Source of the DNA: Cryomorphaceae bacterium
Lineage (GTDB): Bacteria > Bacteroidota > Bacteroidia > Flavobacteriales_D > SKUL01
Length of the DNA stretch: 35,421 nt
Reading direction: 5' to 3'
Assembly: GCA_007695365.1 (NCBI GenBank)
Contig: REDV01000086.1
Span: forward strand, 1-35,421
Part shown: in pieces, positions 23,901-32,700 of the stretch
How positions within the stretch are numbered: position 1 is the first letter of the stretch
How the letters are laid out: every line of letters begins with the position of its first letter
The notes under the pieces: model-generated
What the model was told of the DNA's origin: nothing
Seen by the model: only the letters and a program-made list of their open reading frames with translations
Databases searched by the model: none
Made by a program: the position numbers and the translations under genes

Positions 23901-25990
23901 AGTGGCGTGAAAGCTCTTTTCAATACATACCCGAAAAAACAGGATGGGGACAGGCACACTTTCAGCAGTTTAAAGACAATTTCTTCGGTCAGCTTGTGTA
24001 CAATGAACCCGACCGACTGATTGACTTTTTCAGCGGAACGGTAAACCTACGCTGCAACGTGCTTGGGAATTCAACCTCACTGAACAATGAAGTTGCACTT
24101 GACCTCAACATCATTGAATACGGCGGATGCGCCAATCCTCCGGCTATGCACGTGGTGGTGCTCGACCCTACCACTTTTGAGGCCTGGGGCACTGCGGTTG
24201 ACGGGCAAAATCCCCAAAACGATTTCGGAAATCAAAATACAGGTTCGGCGTGTAGGAACAGGGTGGAGTACTTCTTTATTTTCAGGCAAAACAATGAGGC
24301 GCAAATGCAGGGTTTCTCAGATATGGTGCTAAATGCTGTGCCGAATGGACACTATCTTCTAATCTACACATGGCGTTTTTTGGTTGAAACCAGCCTGTCC
24401 AACACCAACTTTTACAACACGATGTCGCAATTGGGCTCTACTGTGAATCCCACTGAGCACGATAGCATTCCCTACATTTTCTTTGTACGCAAGGGCGATG
24501 GAGGCTCAGTCGAAGAGATTTTCGGGGCCGATTTAAATGATGTCATTCAGCTCAATACACTGCTTCAGGCTTCGGGAGATGAGGGAGTGATGGTGTCTCC
24601 TCCTGCCGGACCGGTAGCTGAATGGGGCTCGTTTCACTACCGCTTTCACCCCAGAGAAAACCCCAGCACCGATTCGGTAGGAGTGCGCTTGAGGGGAATC
24701 ACCACTAATAATACAGTTTTGGATATTCCGGGTTCTCAAACCTCGGGCTTTTCATTTGATAAACCCGAGCTAAGCAACTGGGTAGATGCATCGGAGTACC
24801 CAAGGCTGCGGATCCGCACGCGGCTCAAAGACACCGAAAATCAAACCCCGGCCCAGCTTCGTCGCTGGCATTTGTTGCACGACGAAGTACCCGACGCCGC
24901 CGTTAATCCCGCTGCATGGTTTGTGTTTGAATCTCCCGAAGTAGACCAGGGCGAGCAAATGCTGGTTTCCTACGGCATTACCAACGTGAGCACCGTGGAT
25001 ATGGACAGCCTGCTTGTGCGCTATTGGGTGGTGCGCGAAAACAACACCACACAGGAAATTGACCTGCGCCGTATTGCCCCCCTACCGGCGGGAGAAACCA
25101 TTATTGATTCGCTCATTTTTGATTCGTGGGGACTGTCAGGAAGCAACCAGTTCAGGCTCGAAATCAACCCCATCAACCCGCAAACAGGTCAATTCGATCA
25201 GCTTGAGCATCACCGCTTCAATAACTTTTTGCAGGTGGGATTCAAAGTGTCGCGCGATGTGATTAACCCGCTGCTTGACGTCACTTTTGACGGACTGCAT
25301 ATTTTGGATGGAGAAATCGTTTCGGCCAATCCTGAAATCAGCATTTCGCTCACCGACGAGAACATGTTTCTGATGATGAACGAAGACGCCGATACCTCCA
25401 ATTTTGAGATCTTTATATCACCTCCAGGAGGCGAGTTTGAGCGCCACTATTTTTACCAGGGAGGAATGCCCAATATGCAATGGATACCGGCATCGGGAGG
25501 AACTAACCGTTTTCAGATTCTCTACAGGCCGCGCTTTGATCTGGATGGCACACACACACTGTTGGTGCGTGCAACCGACAAATCGGGTAATCCCAGCGGT
25601 GAAAAAGACTACCGTATCAGTTTTGAGGTTATCAATCAAAGCACCATTACCGATGTGCTTAATTACCCCAACCCTTTTTCTACCAAAACACATTTTGTTT
25701 TTACGCTCACCGGCTCAGAAGTGCCCGACTACATAAAAATCCAGATTATGACCATCTCCGGTAAAATTGTGCGTGAAATCACCCACATGGAGCTGGGGCC
25801 CATCAGGGTGGGGCGCAACATCACCGACTTTTACTGGGACGGTACCGATATGTATGGCGACCGGCTGGCCAACGGCGTGTACCTGTACCGCGTTATTGCC
25901 AAAATACACGGGCAAAGCATCACCAAGCGCGAAACGGGCGCCAGTCAGTACTTCAGGCAGGAGTTCGGAAAAATGTACCTTATCCGATAA
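20885..25990 (+). CDS. porU2: Type IX secretion sortase-like peptidase, PorU2 type (C25 family)
   Basis: This very long (1701 residues) exported cysteine peptidase-like protein relates to PorU, which removes the C-terminal sorting domain of T9SS cargo and attaches the protein to the surface. The N-terminus after the signal peptide (FGNEWINYNQRYYKFKVWEEGVYRI) is typical of long PorU2 forms. The C25 domain (about 430-800) keeps the catalytic pair: His in MTFFGHAGGTGFD (H664) and Cys in LIGNACFTGD (C694). Beta-sandwich domains follow, and the C-terminus (about 1590-1701) has an FlgD-like fold with LNYPNPFSTKT and FYWDGTDMYGDRLANGVYLYR. The ATG at 20885 gives a signal peptide and overlaps the PorV-like gene by 29 bp, suggesting coupling. 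Classical PorU is nearer 1150 residues, so this may be a paralogue rather than the main sortase. Confidence 0.85.
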   Translation: MCSRCAWISSARRALGLFFWLMPLFALAQPFGNEWINYNQRYYKFKVWEEGVYRIPYNTLAAAGIPLATIDPRTIQVYSRENEVPIYVHGEEDGTFNLTDYIELYATGNDGWLDVLTYNQPQNHTNPGYSLYNDTIYYYITWEEGNLNNLRYQTLANQELDDLEPTPFVWRTSNLILSNIYHPGEMDVWGASSPLYTAGEGWVGLRVGFPTSNAANPRLYQIPSGNAYTGPGAPQAEFRTTFASLNSAGVEPGQPNHHVQIASGTGNNFNNLTIVYDETFFGYKVVHHNWNVPSSVLGNNNSAVGFRTVNDLGVAADQIAAANITLQYPMVPNLAGSSGWNVHIPSDGSGQLQRFRFEGIGQNPVVYARGNAPRRIVAQPDGNFWQVGIPQTGSDVIPCYVVAGNAIQTVTQVKAAGIAGNGILTNFATFNVDSAYVIVTHNKLLAAAQTYAAHRNLRFNTFVVDVEELYDQFGGGIEKCGLAVRRFSDFLLTNWTTPPQYLFLVGKSIREAVGNAGQNGARKVPAHFERNLVPSFGYPSSDNLITRGLQNNPGWAPALRTGRLAAETPQDVIDYLNKVQTFENQPPAEWMKNVMHFGGGVNNQEQNTFQGFLNDYKAIISDTCFGGNVHSFFKTSQDPISINLSAEISDLINGGVSLMTFFGHAGGTGFDQSIDDPNNFEWNGRFPFLIGNACFTGDIHQPGSNSTSENFLLLQNKGVIGFLSTVELGFANTLNVYSKEFYKQLSSKNYGGTVGDHMRKTIQLVSGETPGIMMQNQVLGMTLHGDPAIVLNSFPKPDYAISESSVFFDPPEVTAIMDSLTINVALKNIGKATNQSFDVVVERKFPDNGADSVYVVRVDHLHYKDTVRITMPVQPERSLGINTFDVSVDLPSVEVDELDNFGNNVVLGVQLNITSGGIIPVYPYRYAVVADPQISLKASTGDIFASETAYRFQVDTTRSFNSPFLTQQVLTQNGGVIEWPLPFTMTDSTVYFWRVAIDDAPLNELKWRESSFQYIPEKTGWGQAHFQQFKDNFFGQLVYNEPDRLIDFFSGTVNLRCNVLGNSTSLNNEVALDLNIIEYGGCANPPAMHVVVLDPTTFEAWGTAVDGQNPQNDFGNQNTGSACRNRVEYFFIFRQNNEAQMQGFSDMVLNAVPNGHYLLIYTWRFLVETSLSNTNFYNTMSQLGSTVNPTEHDSIPYIFFVRKGDGGSVEEIFGADLNDVIQLNTLLQASGDEGVMVSPPAGPVAEWGSFHYRFHPRENPSTDSVGVRLRGITTNNTVLDIPGSQTSGFSFDKPELSNWVDASEYPRLRIRTRLKDTENQTPAQLRRWHLLHDEVPDAAVNPAAWFVFESPEVDQGEQMLVSYGITNVSTVDMDSLLVRYWVVRENNTTQEIDLRRIAPLPAGETIIDSLIFDSWGLSGSNQFRLEINPINPQTGQFDQLEHHRFNNFLQVGFKVSRDVINPLLDVTFDGLHILDGEIVSANPEISISLTDENMFLMMNEDADTSNFEIFISPPGGEFERHYFYQGGMPNMQWIPASGGTNRFQILYRPRFDLDGTHTLLVRATDKSGNPSGEKDYRISFEVINQSTITDVLNYPNPFSTKTHFVFTLTGSEVPDYIKIQIMTISGKIVREITHMELGPIRVGRNITDFYWDGTDMYGDRLANGVYLYRVIAKIHGQSITKRETGASQYFRQEFGKMYLIR

Positions 25991-26028
25991 ATGAGTACAT
26001 TGGCGGTTCAACTGCAAATTACTCTACC

Positions 26029-27252
26029 ATGCGTTTATCTCAAGTTGCACTCTTCTTCGCCGCAGCTTATCTCATTGGTTGTACCCCAAGCGAAACCCCG
26101 GAAGATATTCTGAAAAAGAGCCGTCAGGTTATTCTGGATCAAACAGTCTTTACCTACGATTTTCAATACCTCGCCAAATATTTTGACAATACCGATACGC
26201 TCAATGTAAATGGCAATGTGGTACTTTACCGCGTGCCCAGCGACAGCACCCTGGGCTACCATACGCGCATAGCAAGTACAAATCAACAGGGTGGCCTTAC
26301 TGAGCATTATTTCAACGGGCGCGAGTGTACCATCGTAGACCACGAGCAGCAGAGTGTGTTGATTGACAGCCCTGACTCGAATGGTACAGGTGTACCCGGT
26401 GCGGGGTTTATTTCCGGCAACTACATATCAGGGGCCCTTTGCAGGGTTCTTACTGCCGAGGATCCTTTTAATATGCAAAATGATGATGTTTCATGGAACT
26501 ACTTAGGATTGAAGGAGATATCAGGTGAGCCTTGTCATCATTTTGAAGGAACAGACCCCGATCAGGGTGACTACGCAGATTTCGTAACGACTTACTTTAT
26601 CAGCGCATCGTCGTATTTGCCCGTGCAACGAACCTTCAGTGTGCGCTATGTACCTGAAGACACCTATCAGTACAACGAGCTCACGATGCGCTTTAACCGC
26701 ACCCCGGAAGAAGGTGCGCTCAACAGTGTTGCGCAGGCAAACTACCCCGACCACTACCAGGTAAATTACTACAAGGCAACTGACTACAAGGAGGTACCCT
26801 TGTTGGAGGTGGGAACAAAACCCGCCAACTTTACCTTACCCATTATGCTGGGGGAGGGCAACATAAGTCTGGAGGAGCTCCGGGGAAAGATTGTATTACT
26901 CGACTTTTGGTACGTATCGTGCGCTCCTTGCAAAAAGGCCATCCCCCATTTGCAGGCCTTGCATCGCAAGTACGCCGGTAGTGATGTGGTGGTTCTGGGA
27001 GTGAATCCGGTGGATGCCGACCGAAGTGACCAGGAACTGCAAAAGTTTTTTGGTATCTATGGTATGACCTACCCCAATGTACTCGATTCCGGAAGGACAG
27101 CTACAAGCCAGATGAACGTGCGCGCCTATCCAACCCTTTACCTGCTCGACCGTGAGGGTAAGGTATATTGGAGCCACGTGGGCTTTTCAGAAGAAATGAT
27201 GGCTATGGTGGACGAGAAGGTGGTGGAACTATTGGGTCAAGCCTCTGAGTAA
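26029..27252 (+). CDS. TlpA-type thioredoxin-fold lipoprotein
   Basis: This is a periplasmic thiol-disulfide oxidoreductase anchored as a lipoprotein (407 residues). The signal peptide ends in the lipobox AYLIGC with lipid-bearing C18. Residues about 25-250 form a strand-rich domain of unknown role, common in Bacteroidota TlpA relatives. The C-terminal AhpC/TSA-TlpA thioredoxin domain (about 262-405) has the redox motif WYVSCAPCKKAIPHL (C298, C301) and the cis-proline in AYPTLYLLDREGKVYW. Target proteins are unknown. It lies 38 bp after porU2 and may share its transcript. A link to disulfide handling of secreted cargo is possible but not shown. Confidence 0.9.
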   Translation: MRLSQVALFFAAAYLIGCTPSETPEDILKKSRQVILDQTVFTYDFQYLAKYFDNTDTLNVNGNVVLYRVPSDSTLGYHTRIASTNQQGGLTEHYFNGRECTIVDHEQQSVLIDSPDSNGTGVPGAGFISGNYISGALCRVLTAEDPFNMQNDDVSWNYLGLKEISGEPCHHFEGTDPDQGDYADFVTTYFISASSYLPVQRTFSVRYVPEDTYQYNELTMRFNRTPEEGALNSVAQANYPDHYQVNYYKATDYKEVPLLEVGTKPANFTLPIMLGEGNISLEELRGKIVLLDFWYVSCAPCKKAIPHLQALHRKYAGSDVVVLGVNPVDADRSDQELQKFFGIYGMTYPNVLDSGRTATSQMNVRAYPTLYLLDREGKVYWSHVGFSEEMMAMVDEKVVELLGQASE

Positions 27253-27410
27253 TTCCCGATATTGCGTTGACTTGTGGCCGCACAAATGACACACACGGCG
27301 CAAGTGGCGACAGAAAATATGAATCCGTTCGCTAGATAACGAAAACCCACACAGGTTGCAGTTGAGCCTGCAGACAGATGTAAGCAGGGAGATTTTAGAA
27401 AATAATACCG
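27253..27410. other. Gene-free spacer before the A/T-rich methyltransferase
   Basis: There is no supported reading frame. The only structure is a 5-bp stem (TTGTG-GCCG-CACAA near 27270-27283) without a T-run, too weak to call a terminator. A promoter for the methyltransferase gene is not evident; AAAATAATACCG just before its ATG is A/T-rich but not a TAnnTTTG box. Confidence 0.4.
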
Positions 27411-28181
27411 ATGATAAAAACACTCAAGAAGATCGTTCCTTCAGGAATGAAGAAGAGGATTAAGCTCGCGATGCTTTCGGGAAACAAGGTGAATTGCCCG
27501 TTCTGTGGTTTTAACGCAAAAGAATTGGCGCCCATTGGGTTAGACTCTAAAGTTTTGAGAGAAAAACAAGTGATTGGCGCAGGTTTGAGAAATGCCGGTT
27601 GTTACAAATGTGGATCTTCAGACAGGGAAAGGTTAATTTATGTTTACCTCAAACATGTCCTCAAGGTATTTGACAGCAAGAACTTGAGGATTTTGCATTT
27701 CGCACCAGAGAAAAACTTGTCTAATCTGTTGAGCCAGATTGGATTCGAGAAATATGTCTGCGGAGACTTGTTTACCGAGGGCTACAATTACCCCCACTAC
27801 GTTCAGAATATGAATGTTTTAGACATTCCCTTCGAAGACAATTCGTTTGATTTCGTCATATGCAATCATTTACTTGAACACGTGCCGAATGATGGAGATG
27901 CCATGAAAGAGTTGTTTCGGGTTTTAAAGCCGAATGGAAGAGCAATTCTGCAGGTGCCAATATCGAGTAATTCTGAATCAACATTTGAAGATTTTTCCGT
28001 AACCGATCCGAAAGAAAGGGAATTGGTATTTGGTCAGTTTGATCATGTACGGATATACGGGCAGGACTACGCAGACAAACTGCGTGCAGTAGGCTTCAAA
28101 GTTGAACGCGTCAACATTTCGAAAAAATATGAGAAATACGGGTTGTGCATGGATGAGGACATTTTTCTTGGAATGAAATAA
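27411..28181 (+). CDS. SAM-dependent methyltransferase with N-terminal zinc-ribbon-like segment
   Basis: This class-I methyltransferase has 256 residues. An N-terminal cysteine cluster, NCPFCGFN (about 28-35) and GCYKCGSSDRER (about 64-75), looks like a zinc ribbon. The Rossmann part follows: LRILHFAPEKNLSNLL (motif I region, altered from the usual ExGCGxG), YVCGDLF, NVLDIPFEDNSFDFVICNHLLEHVPND (motif IV, methyltransferase type-11 style) and LFRVLKPNGRAILQVP. The substrate is unknown; relatives often lie in sugar or glycan gene sets. Base use stands out: sampled lines are 37-40% G+C, against clearly above 50% in flanking genes. It is preceded by 158 bp without a gene and followed by a convergent cluster, so recent acquisition is plausible. 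Confidence 0.85.
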   Translation: MIKTLKKIVPSGMKKRIKLAMLSGNKVNCPFCGFNAKELAPIGLDSKVLREKQVIGAGLRNAGCYKCGSSDRERLIYVYLKHVLKVFDSKNLRILHFAPEKNLSNLLSQIGFEKYVCGDLFTEGYNYPHYVQNMNVLDIPFEDNSFDFVICNHLLEHVPNDGDAMKELFRVLKPNGRAILQVPISSNSESTFEDFSVTDPKERELVFGQFDHVRIYGQDYADKLRAVGFKVERVNISKKYEKYGLCMDEDIFLGMK

Positions 28182-28238
28182 ATCTTTTGACCTTCTGCCC
28201 CCTCTGTGTACCCTACTCCAATACTCCTCTCCACCAAC
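28182..28238. other. Pyrimidine-rich spacer between convergent genes
   Basis: This 57-bp spacer is strongly C/T-biased on the plus strand, and the bias runs on into the end of the oxidoreductase gene through a run of seven C. There is no hairpin that would serve as an intrinsic terminator. Confidence 0.45.
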
Positions 28239-29756
28239 CTACCCCCCCACCACCTCCGCAAACACCGGCTCATTTAATAACATGCCGCAGGTGAGCAAAG
28301 CAGTGGTAGTAACGCCCTTGATGCCGTGCAGATGCACATACTGACCGGTAAAAAACAGATTGGGGATTTTGCTCTGCGGTGATACAAAAGCGCGGTGTGG
28401 CTGGCGGTAATCTTTGAGTTTTCCGTAGGCTGCACCACGGGGTACATTCAGGTAATCTCGCAGGGTGAGCGGGGTGGCCGTGTGCCAGCTTTGAATGGCA
28501 TGCTTAAAACCCGGAAATCGCTCATTGACCGCGTTGATCAATCGCAAGCCGCGCTGATGCTTAAAGTTTTCGTAGTCGTCGCCGCGACCTGAGGGCTGCG
28601 CCGTGGTGTTGAAAGAATCCTCCCATTGGCGCACCTCATCGTAGTGCATGTACGCCAGTACCGTGGCGGCCACCGCGTGGGGTTGTGCCGGCGACACCGC
28701 CGCAGGGTACAACAGCCAACTGTCGGGCCATTGGGCTTTGTGGTAATTCACCGCCGACCACACATCAGGGCGGCTGTAGTGGTAGTAATTTCGCGTCAGG
28801 TAGGGAAAAGTACCAGGCTTAAACACCACATAAAGGGCAAAAAACGACGTAGTTTCGGGCACATCTGCAATCCGCCTGCGATAAGAAGCCCGCAGCGCAC
28901 CCCCGCGCAACAAGGCAAGGGCCTTTTCCGGCGCAAAATTGGCAATCACATACTTCGCCTCAAACACATCTCCATCAGCCGTTTGCACCCTTCGAACCAC
29001 TCCGTTCTCCACCTGCAGTTCGCTTACTTCTTTTCTGCGGAAGAGCGCACCTCCCCTGCTCCGTATTCCGGCAGCGAGGTGTTTGGCCATTTGGGCTCCG
29101 CCGTCAACGCATCGCCACGCGCTCTGCAGGTAGCTGTTCACAATGAGCGCATGCTGGTGGAGGGGCGTAACTCCACCCAAGCCGCCGTAAAGAGGGATGT
29201 TGCCGGCAAGCACTTCGCGCAGCTTTATATTGCTTGTAAGCGACGCTATAAAAGCCTGGGCATCGGTGCGCATGGCTTCAGTATTGAGCGCCTCCCAGGA
29301 AGTTTCGCGCAACTGATTGGCGTAAAAAGAGTCGCTCACTTCCTTCAAGACGTCCACATAGCGCTGAATGGAGACACGCTCTTCCGGGAAAAACTCCGCC
29401 AGTCGGTTCACAAAATGTTCGCGTCCCTGGGCAAGCGGGTACTCACGCGGATCGCCGTCAAAACTGATTACGTCAAATGCATCGGTATCCAATCGCTCCA
29501 ACTTCAGGTGCTCCATCAATCCGAAGTAGGAAAAAATGCGGTGCAATGGCTCGCCTTCGTCCAGCTCACCTATGTAATGCACCCCCGTGTCAAACAAGGT
29601 TTTATCACGACTGAACACCTGCAAACATCCACCGTATTGCACATTTTTTTCAAGCACACACACCTTCATGCCGCGACCTGCCAGGTAGTAGCCACAGAGC
29701 AAACCGCCAAGTCCCGAGCCCGCAATCACCACGTCGTATGTGCGGTCATCTTCCAT
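28239..29756 (-). CDS. CrtI/retinol-saturase-like FAD oxidoreductase of the pigment cluster
   Basis: This FAD-dependent oxidoreductase of 505 residues resembles phytoene desaturase, carotenoid isomerase and retinol saturase-type proteins. The N-terminal Rossmann motif YDVVIAGSGLGGLLCGYYLA (GSGLGG 13-18, with acidic E36 ending strand 2) is clear. YGGCLQVF and FDTGVHYIGEL follow, and the C-terminal flavin loop is LFFTGQYVHLHGIKGVTTTALLTCG. The reaction is not known. In flexirubin/aryl polyene clusters a related enzyme probably acts on the polyene or its precursor. The ATG at 29756 overlaps the stop of the upstream fusion gene by 11 bp, so it is the last gene of the visible operon. Its stop faces the methyltransferase gene across 57 bp of pyrimidine-rich sequence. 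Confidence 0.87.
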   Translation of the reverse strand: MEDDRTYDVVIAGSGLGGLLCGYYLAGRGMKVCVLEKNVQYGGCLQVFSRDKTLFDTGVHYIGELDEGEPLHRIFSYFGLMEHLKLERLDTDAFDVISFDGDPREYPLAQGREHFVNRLAEFFPEERVSIQRYVDVLKEVSDSFYANQLRETSWEALNTEAMRTDAQAFIASLTSNIKLREVLAGNIPLYGGLGGVTPLHQHALIVNSYLQSAWRCVDGGAQMAKHLAAGIRSRGGALFRRKEVSELQVENGVVRRVQTADGDVFEAKYVIANFAPEKALALLRGGALRASYRRRIADVPETTSFFALYVVFKPGTFPYLTRNYYHYSRPDVWSAVNYHKAQWPDSWLLYPAAVSPAQPHAVAATVLAYMHYDEVRQWEDSFNTTAQPSGRGDDYENFKHQRGLRLINAVNERFPGFKHAIQSWHTATPLTLRDYLNVPRGAAYGKLKDYRQPHRAFVSPQSKIPNLFFTGQYVHLHGIKGVTTTALLTCGMLLNEPVFAEVVGG

Positions 29757-32700
29757 CTTTTGCGCGAATTAGGTACACCACATTGGAGGTAAAGCGGGTG
29801 TTGTCAACAACCTCAACCGTGGCACCGGCTTGTTCGGCCACTCCGGAGATAAAGTCGCGCGTTACAAAACACAACTCATTCCGGTTCATTTTGTTAAAAC
29901 CAATATTGGTTGATAGAAATTCCGTGAGCCAGGTACCGCGCTGCCTTTCTTCGAGGGCGGCATCCGCATCGCGCACCAGTATCAGCCCGCCGGGTTCCAA
30001 CCCCCCAATACAAGCTTCCAGCACCCTTTGCTGATCTTCGGCCGGGAGGTAGTGTAACACATCGGCCAGCACGTATGCGTTTGCACGCGGCAGGGGGTCG
30101 GTGAGTACGTTATGGACTTCAAAGCGGAGATTCGGCGTGGGAGTGGATGTATTATTGGCCACCGCAATTTTTTCTTCGTCGTGATCCAGGCCTATAACCG
30201 TGCGCTCGTGGGAAGTCCAAGCGAGAATGTGTGCCAGGAATCCGTATCCGCAGCCAATGTCCACAATGGTTCCGCTTTGGGGCAGGTGCTCGTGAAAGAA
30301 CCGGTAATTGCCTTCCATGCGGGTTTTGATGCGCGTGTACCACTCCAGCACCGGCCCTTTAAGGATGTAGTTTCGCAGCAACTGGTCGCGAAAGTAATCC
30401 GGCGACTCCCACTCCTTGCGCAAGGTGGCGTAGCGCTGCTTAAAATGGCGGGCAATGCTTTTGGTGCGTTCCTGATATGTGTCGCCCCAACTGCGGTCAG
30501 CGAAAGGAATGCGCGGTTCAATCAGGCGGTGAACCATGCCGTTTTTCAGCAGGTATGAATCGCCCTTCGGCATGGAGTAATGACTTCCGTGAAAAATGAT
30601 GGGCACGATGTCAAGCTTCAACTCTTCCGAGAGATAAAAAGCTCCCTTGTGAAAACGGTTCAGGTAGCCATCTTCCGTGCGCGTTCCCTCCGGAAAAACC
30701 ACAATGGAGCATCCCTGTGCCACGAGTTCCCGCAACCTTGGAATAAAGCGTTCGTAACCATCGTTCACGTGAAAATAGCCGGCATAGCGCACCGCCCACC
30801 CAAATACGGGCGAGTCGTACACCCACTTTTTCACCACCATCACCATATTGGGGTGAATATTGAGCGTAATCAGGATATCAATGAAGCTCTGGTGGTTGGC
30901 AATCACCACGGCCGGTTTGCTGAAGTCCTCGTTGTGCGGATTGAGGTAGCGACGGGGCACGTTCACCATGATGGCTGCGAGTGAGCCAAGAAAGGTACCC
31001 ATCAAGCCTCTGAAAAACCTTCGCTTGCGCTCATTGCCAAATGGGAACAGGTGTAAAAAAAGCATCACCACATTCAGCACCAGGCACCCCACAAAAAAGT
31101 AGGTGAGCGAAAACACGCCAAGCACCAGGTTGATGATGTTGACAGGTACCAGTCCCCGTTCCTTGCGGTCTATCATTGCCCAGCGAAAAAGCATGGGCTG
31201 CAAAGTGTAGGCAATCAACACCATGCTACCGATTCCGACCAAGGACATTCCGGCGATGGAGCGCAAAGCAGGGTGTTGGGCGAAAATCAGCACACCCACG
31301 CCCACGGTGGTGGTAAAGGCCGACATGAAAATGGAATTCTTGTAGGAAACGAGCTCATCGCGCCCGTACTTGAAATGCTGCATCATACTCCGCGAAATAA
31401 AGATGCTGTAATCAATGCCCAGACCGAAAATAAAGGTTGAAATGATGATGTTGAAGATATTGAATTGCAGTCCGAAAAGCTTCATAAGACCCAGGGTCCA
31501 CGTCCACGCAATCATCATGGGCAAAAAGGTAAACAGGGCCACTTCTATTCTGCCATAGGCGATAAGCAACACCAGAAAAACGATCAGTAGCGACCACTGT
31601 ACCAGTCGCTCAAAATCCTGCGACACAAAGGCAATGATTTCGTTGGTGATGTGCTGTTTGTCGAGCACCATCACTCCGCTCACACCCGCCGCAAGCTGTG
31701 TAATCTGTTGTCTCCACTCTTGCTCGGTGCGCACCACGGTTACCAACTGAACGCGCTCATCTTCGCGATGCACAAAATGCCGAAACAGCGGAATGCTCGC
31801 CCACTCCACATAATCCGGTGGGCTGTACGATTCTTTTGCCCGCCGGAAAAACGTTTCGTAAGCACCATCGCGCATTCCCAATTCCATACCGGCGCGGTTC
31901 ATTTCCTGTGAAAGAAATGTGATGTATTCCGGCGTCATGCGGGCATCCCACCTGGCTTTGCGTCGTAAGGCCTCTTCGGGAGTGGGCACAATCGACACAA
32001 ATGACGCGAGGGCCTGCAGACTTCCTTCGGGGCTTTGGCTCTTTAACTTTTTCTGAAGCGCATACGAAGTTTCGAGGGCTTGCTGCCAGTTTTCACCTTC
32101 AGAAACGAGCAATACATTTTTAAGCGATGCCGTGCTGATGCGATTCAGGTTTTGCTCTGCACGATCCAGTTCGGGCGTGGTGTAGTTCATTTTCAGAAGG
32201 TCGCCTTCAAAACCCACTTCACCCGGCAAAAAGTAGAGCACCCCGGTGAGCAGCAGCACACCCATTACCACCCAACGGCTTTTATCGGGACGCAAAGCAT
32301 TGAGCCGGTCAATCATGCTGTTGCGCCGGGATTCGTGCAGTTGCATGCCCTGCGATAGAAAATGTGGCAGAAGCAACAAAGCCGTAGCCGCTCCCACCAG
32401 CACACTTACAGCCGCAAAAATGCCCAGGTTCTTCATGGCCGGTGCGTGCAGTGTGAGAAGTGTAAAAAAGGCGGCGGCCGTGGTAACCGAGCTCAGAAGC
32501 GTCGGCTCTGCGAGGTCGTGAATGGTCTCTTCCACTTTGCCTTTTGACCTGAAATGCGTGAACACATGCAGCGCATAATCTACGCTGATTCCGAGCAAAA
32601 TTGAACCAATGCCCACCGCAATGAGCGAAACCGACATACCGAGCCAGGCAAAAACCGCCAGCGCAGATGCTCCTCCAACAAGCGAAGGAATCAGAATCAG

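Noticed and set aside
25650-25990. The FlgD-like C-terminal tail of porU2 as a separate gene
   Set aside because: The frame is continuous with the upstream peptidase and no start codon with its own signal is evident.
27270-27283. Hairpin TTGTG-GCCG-CACAA as terminator of the TlpA-like gene
   Set aside because: The stem is only 5 bp and no T-run follows.
28626-29792. Long plus-strand open frame (388 codons) opposite the FAD oxidoreductase
   Set aside because: It lies wholly opposite motif-rich coding sequence, has His/Arg-rich random composition and no recognisable domain; it is an antisense shadow.
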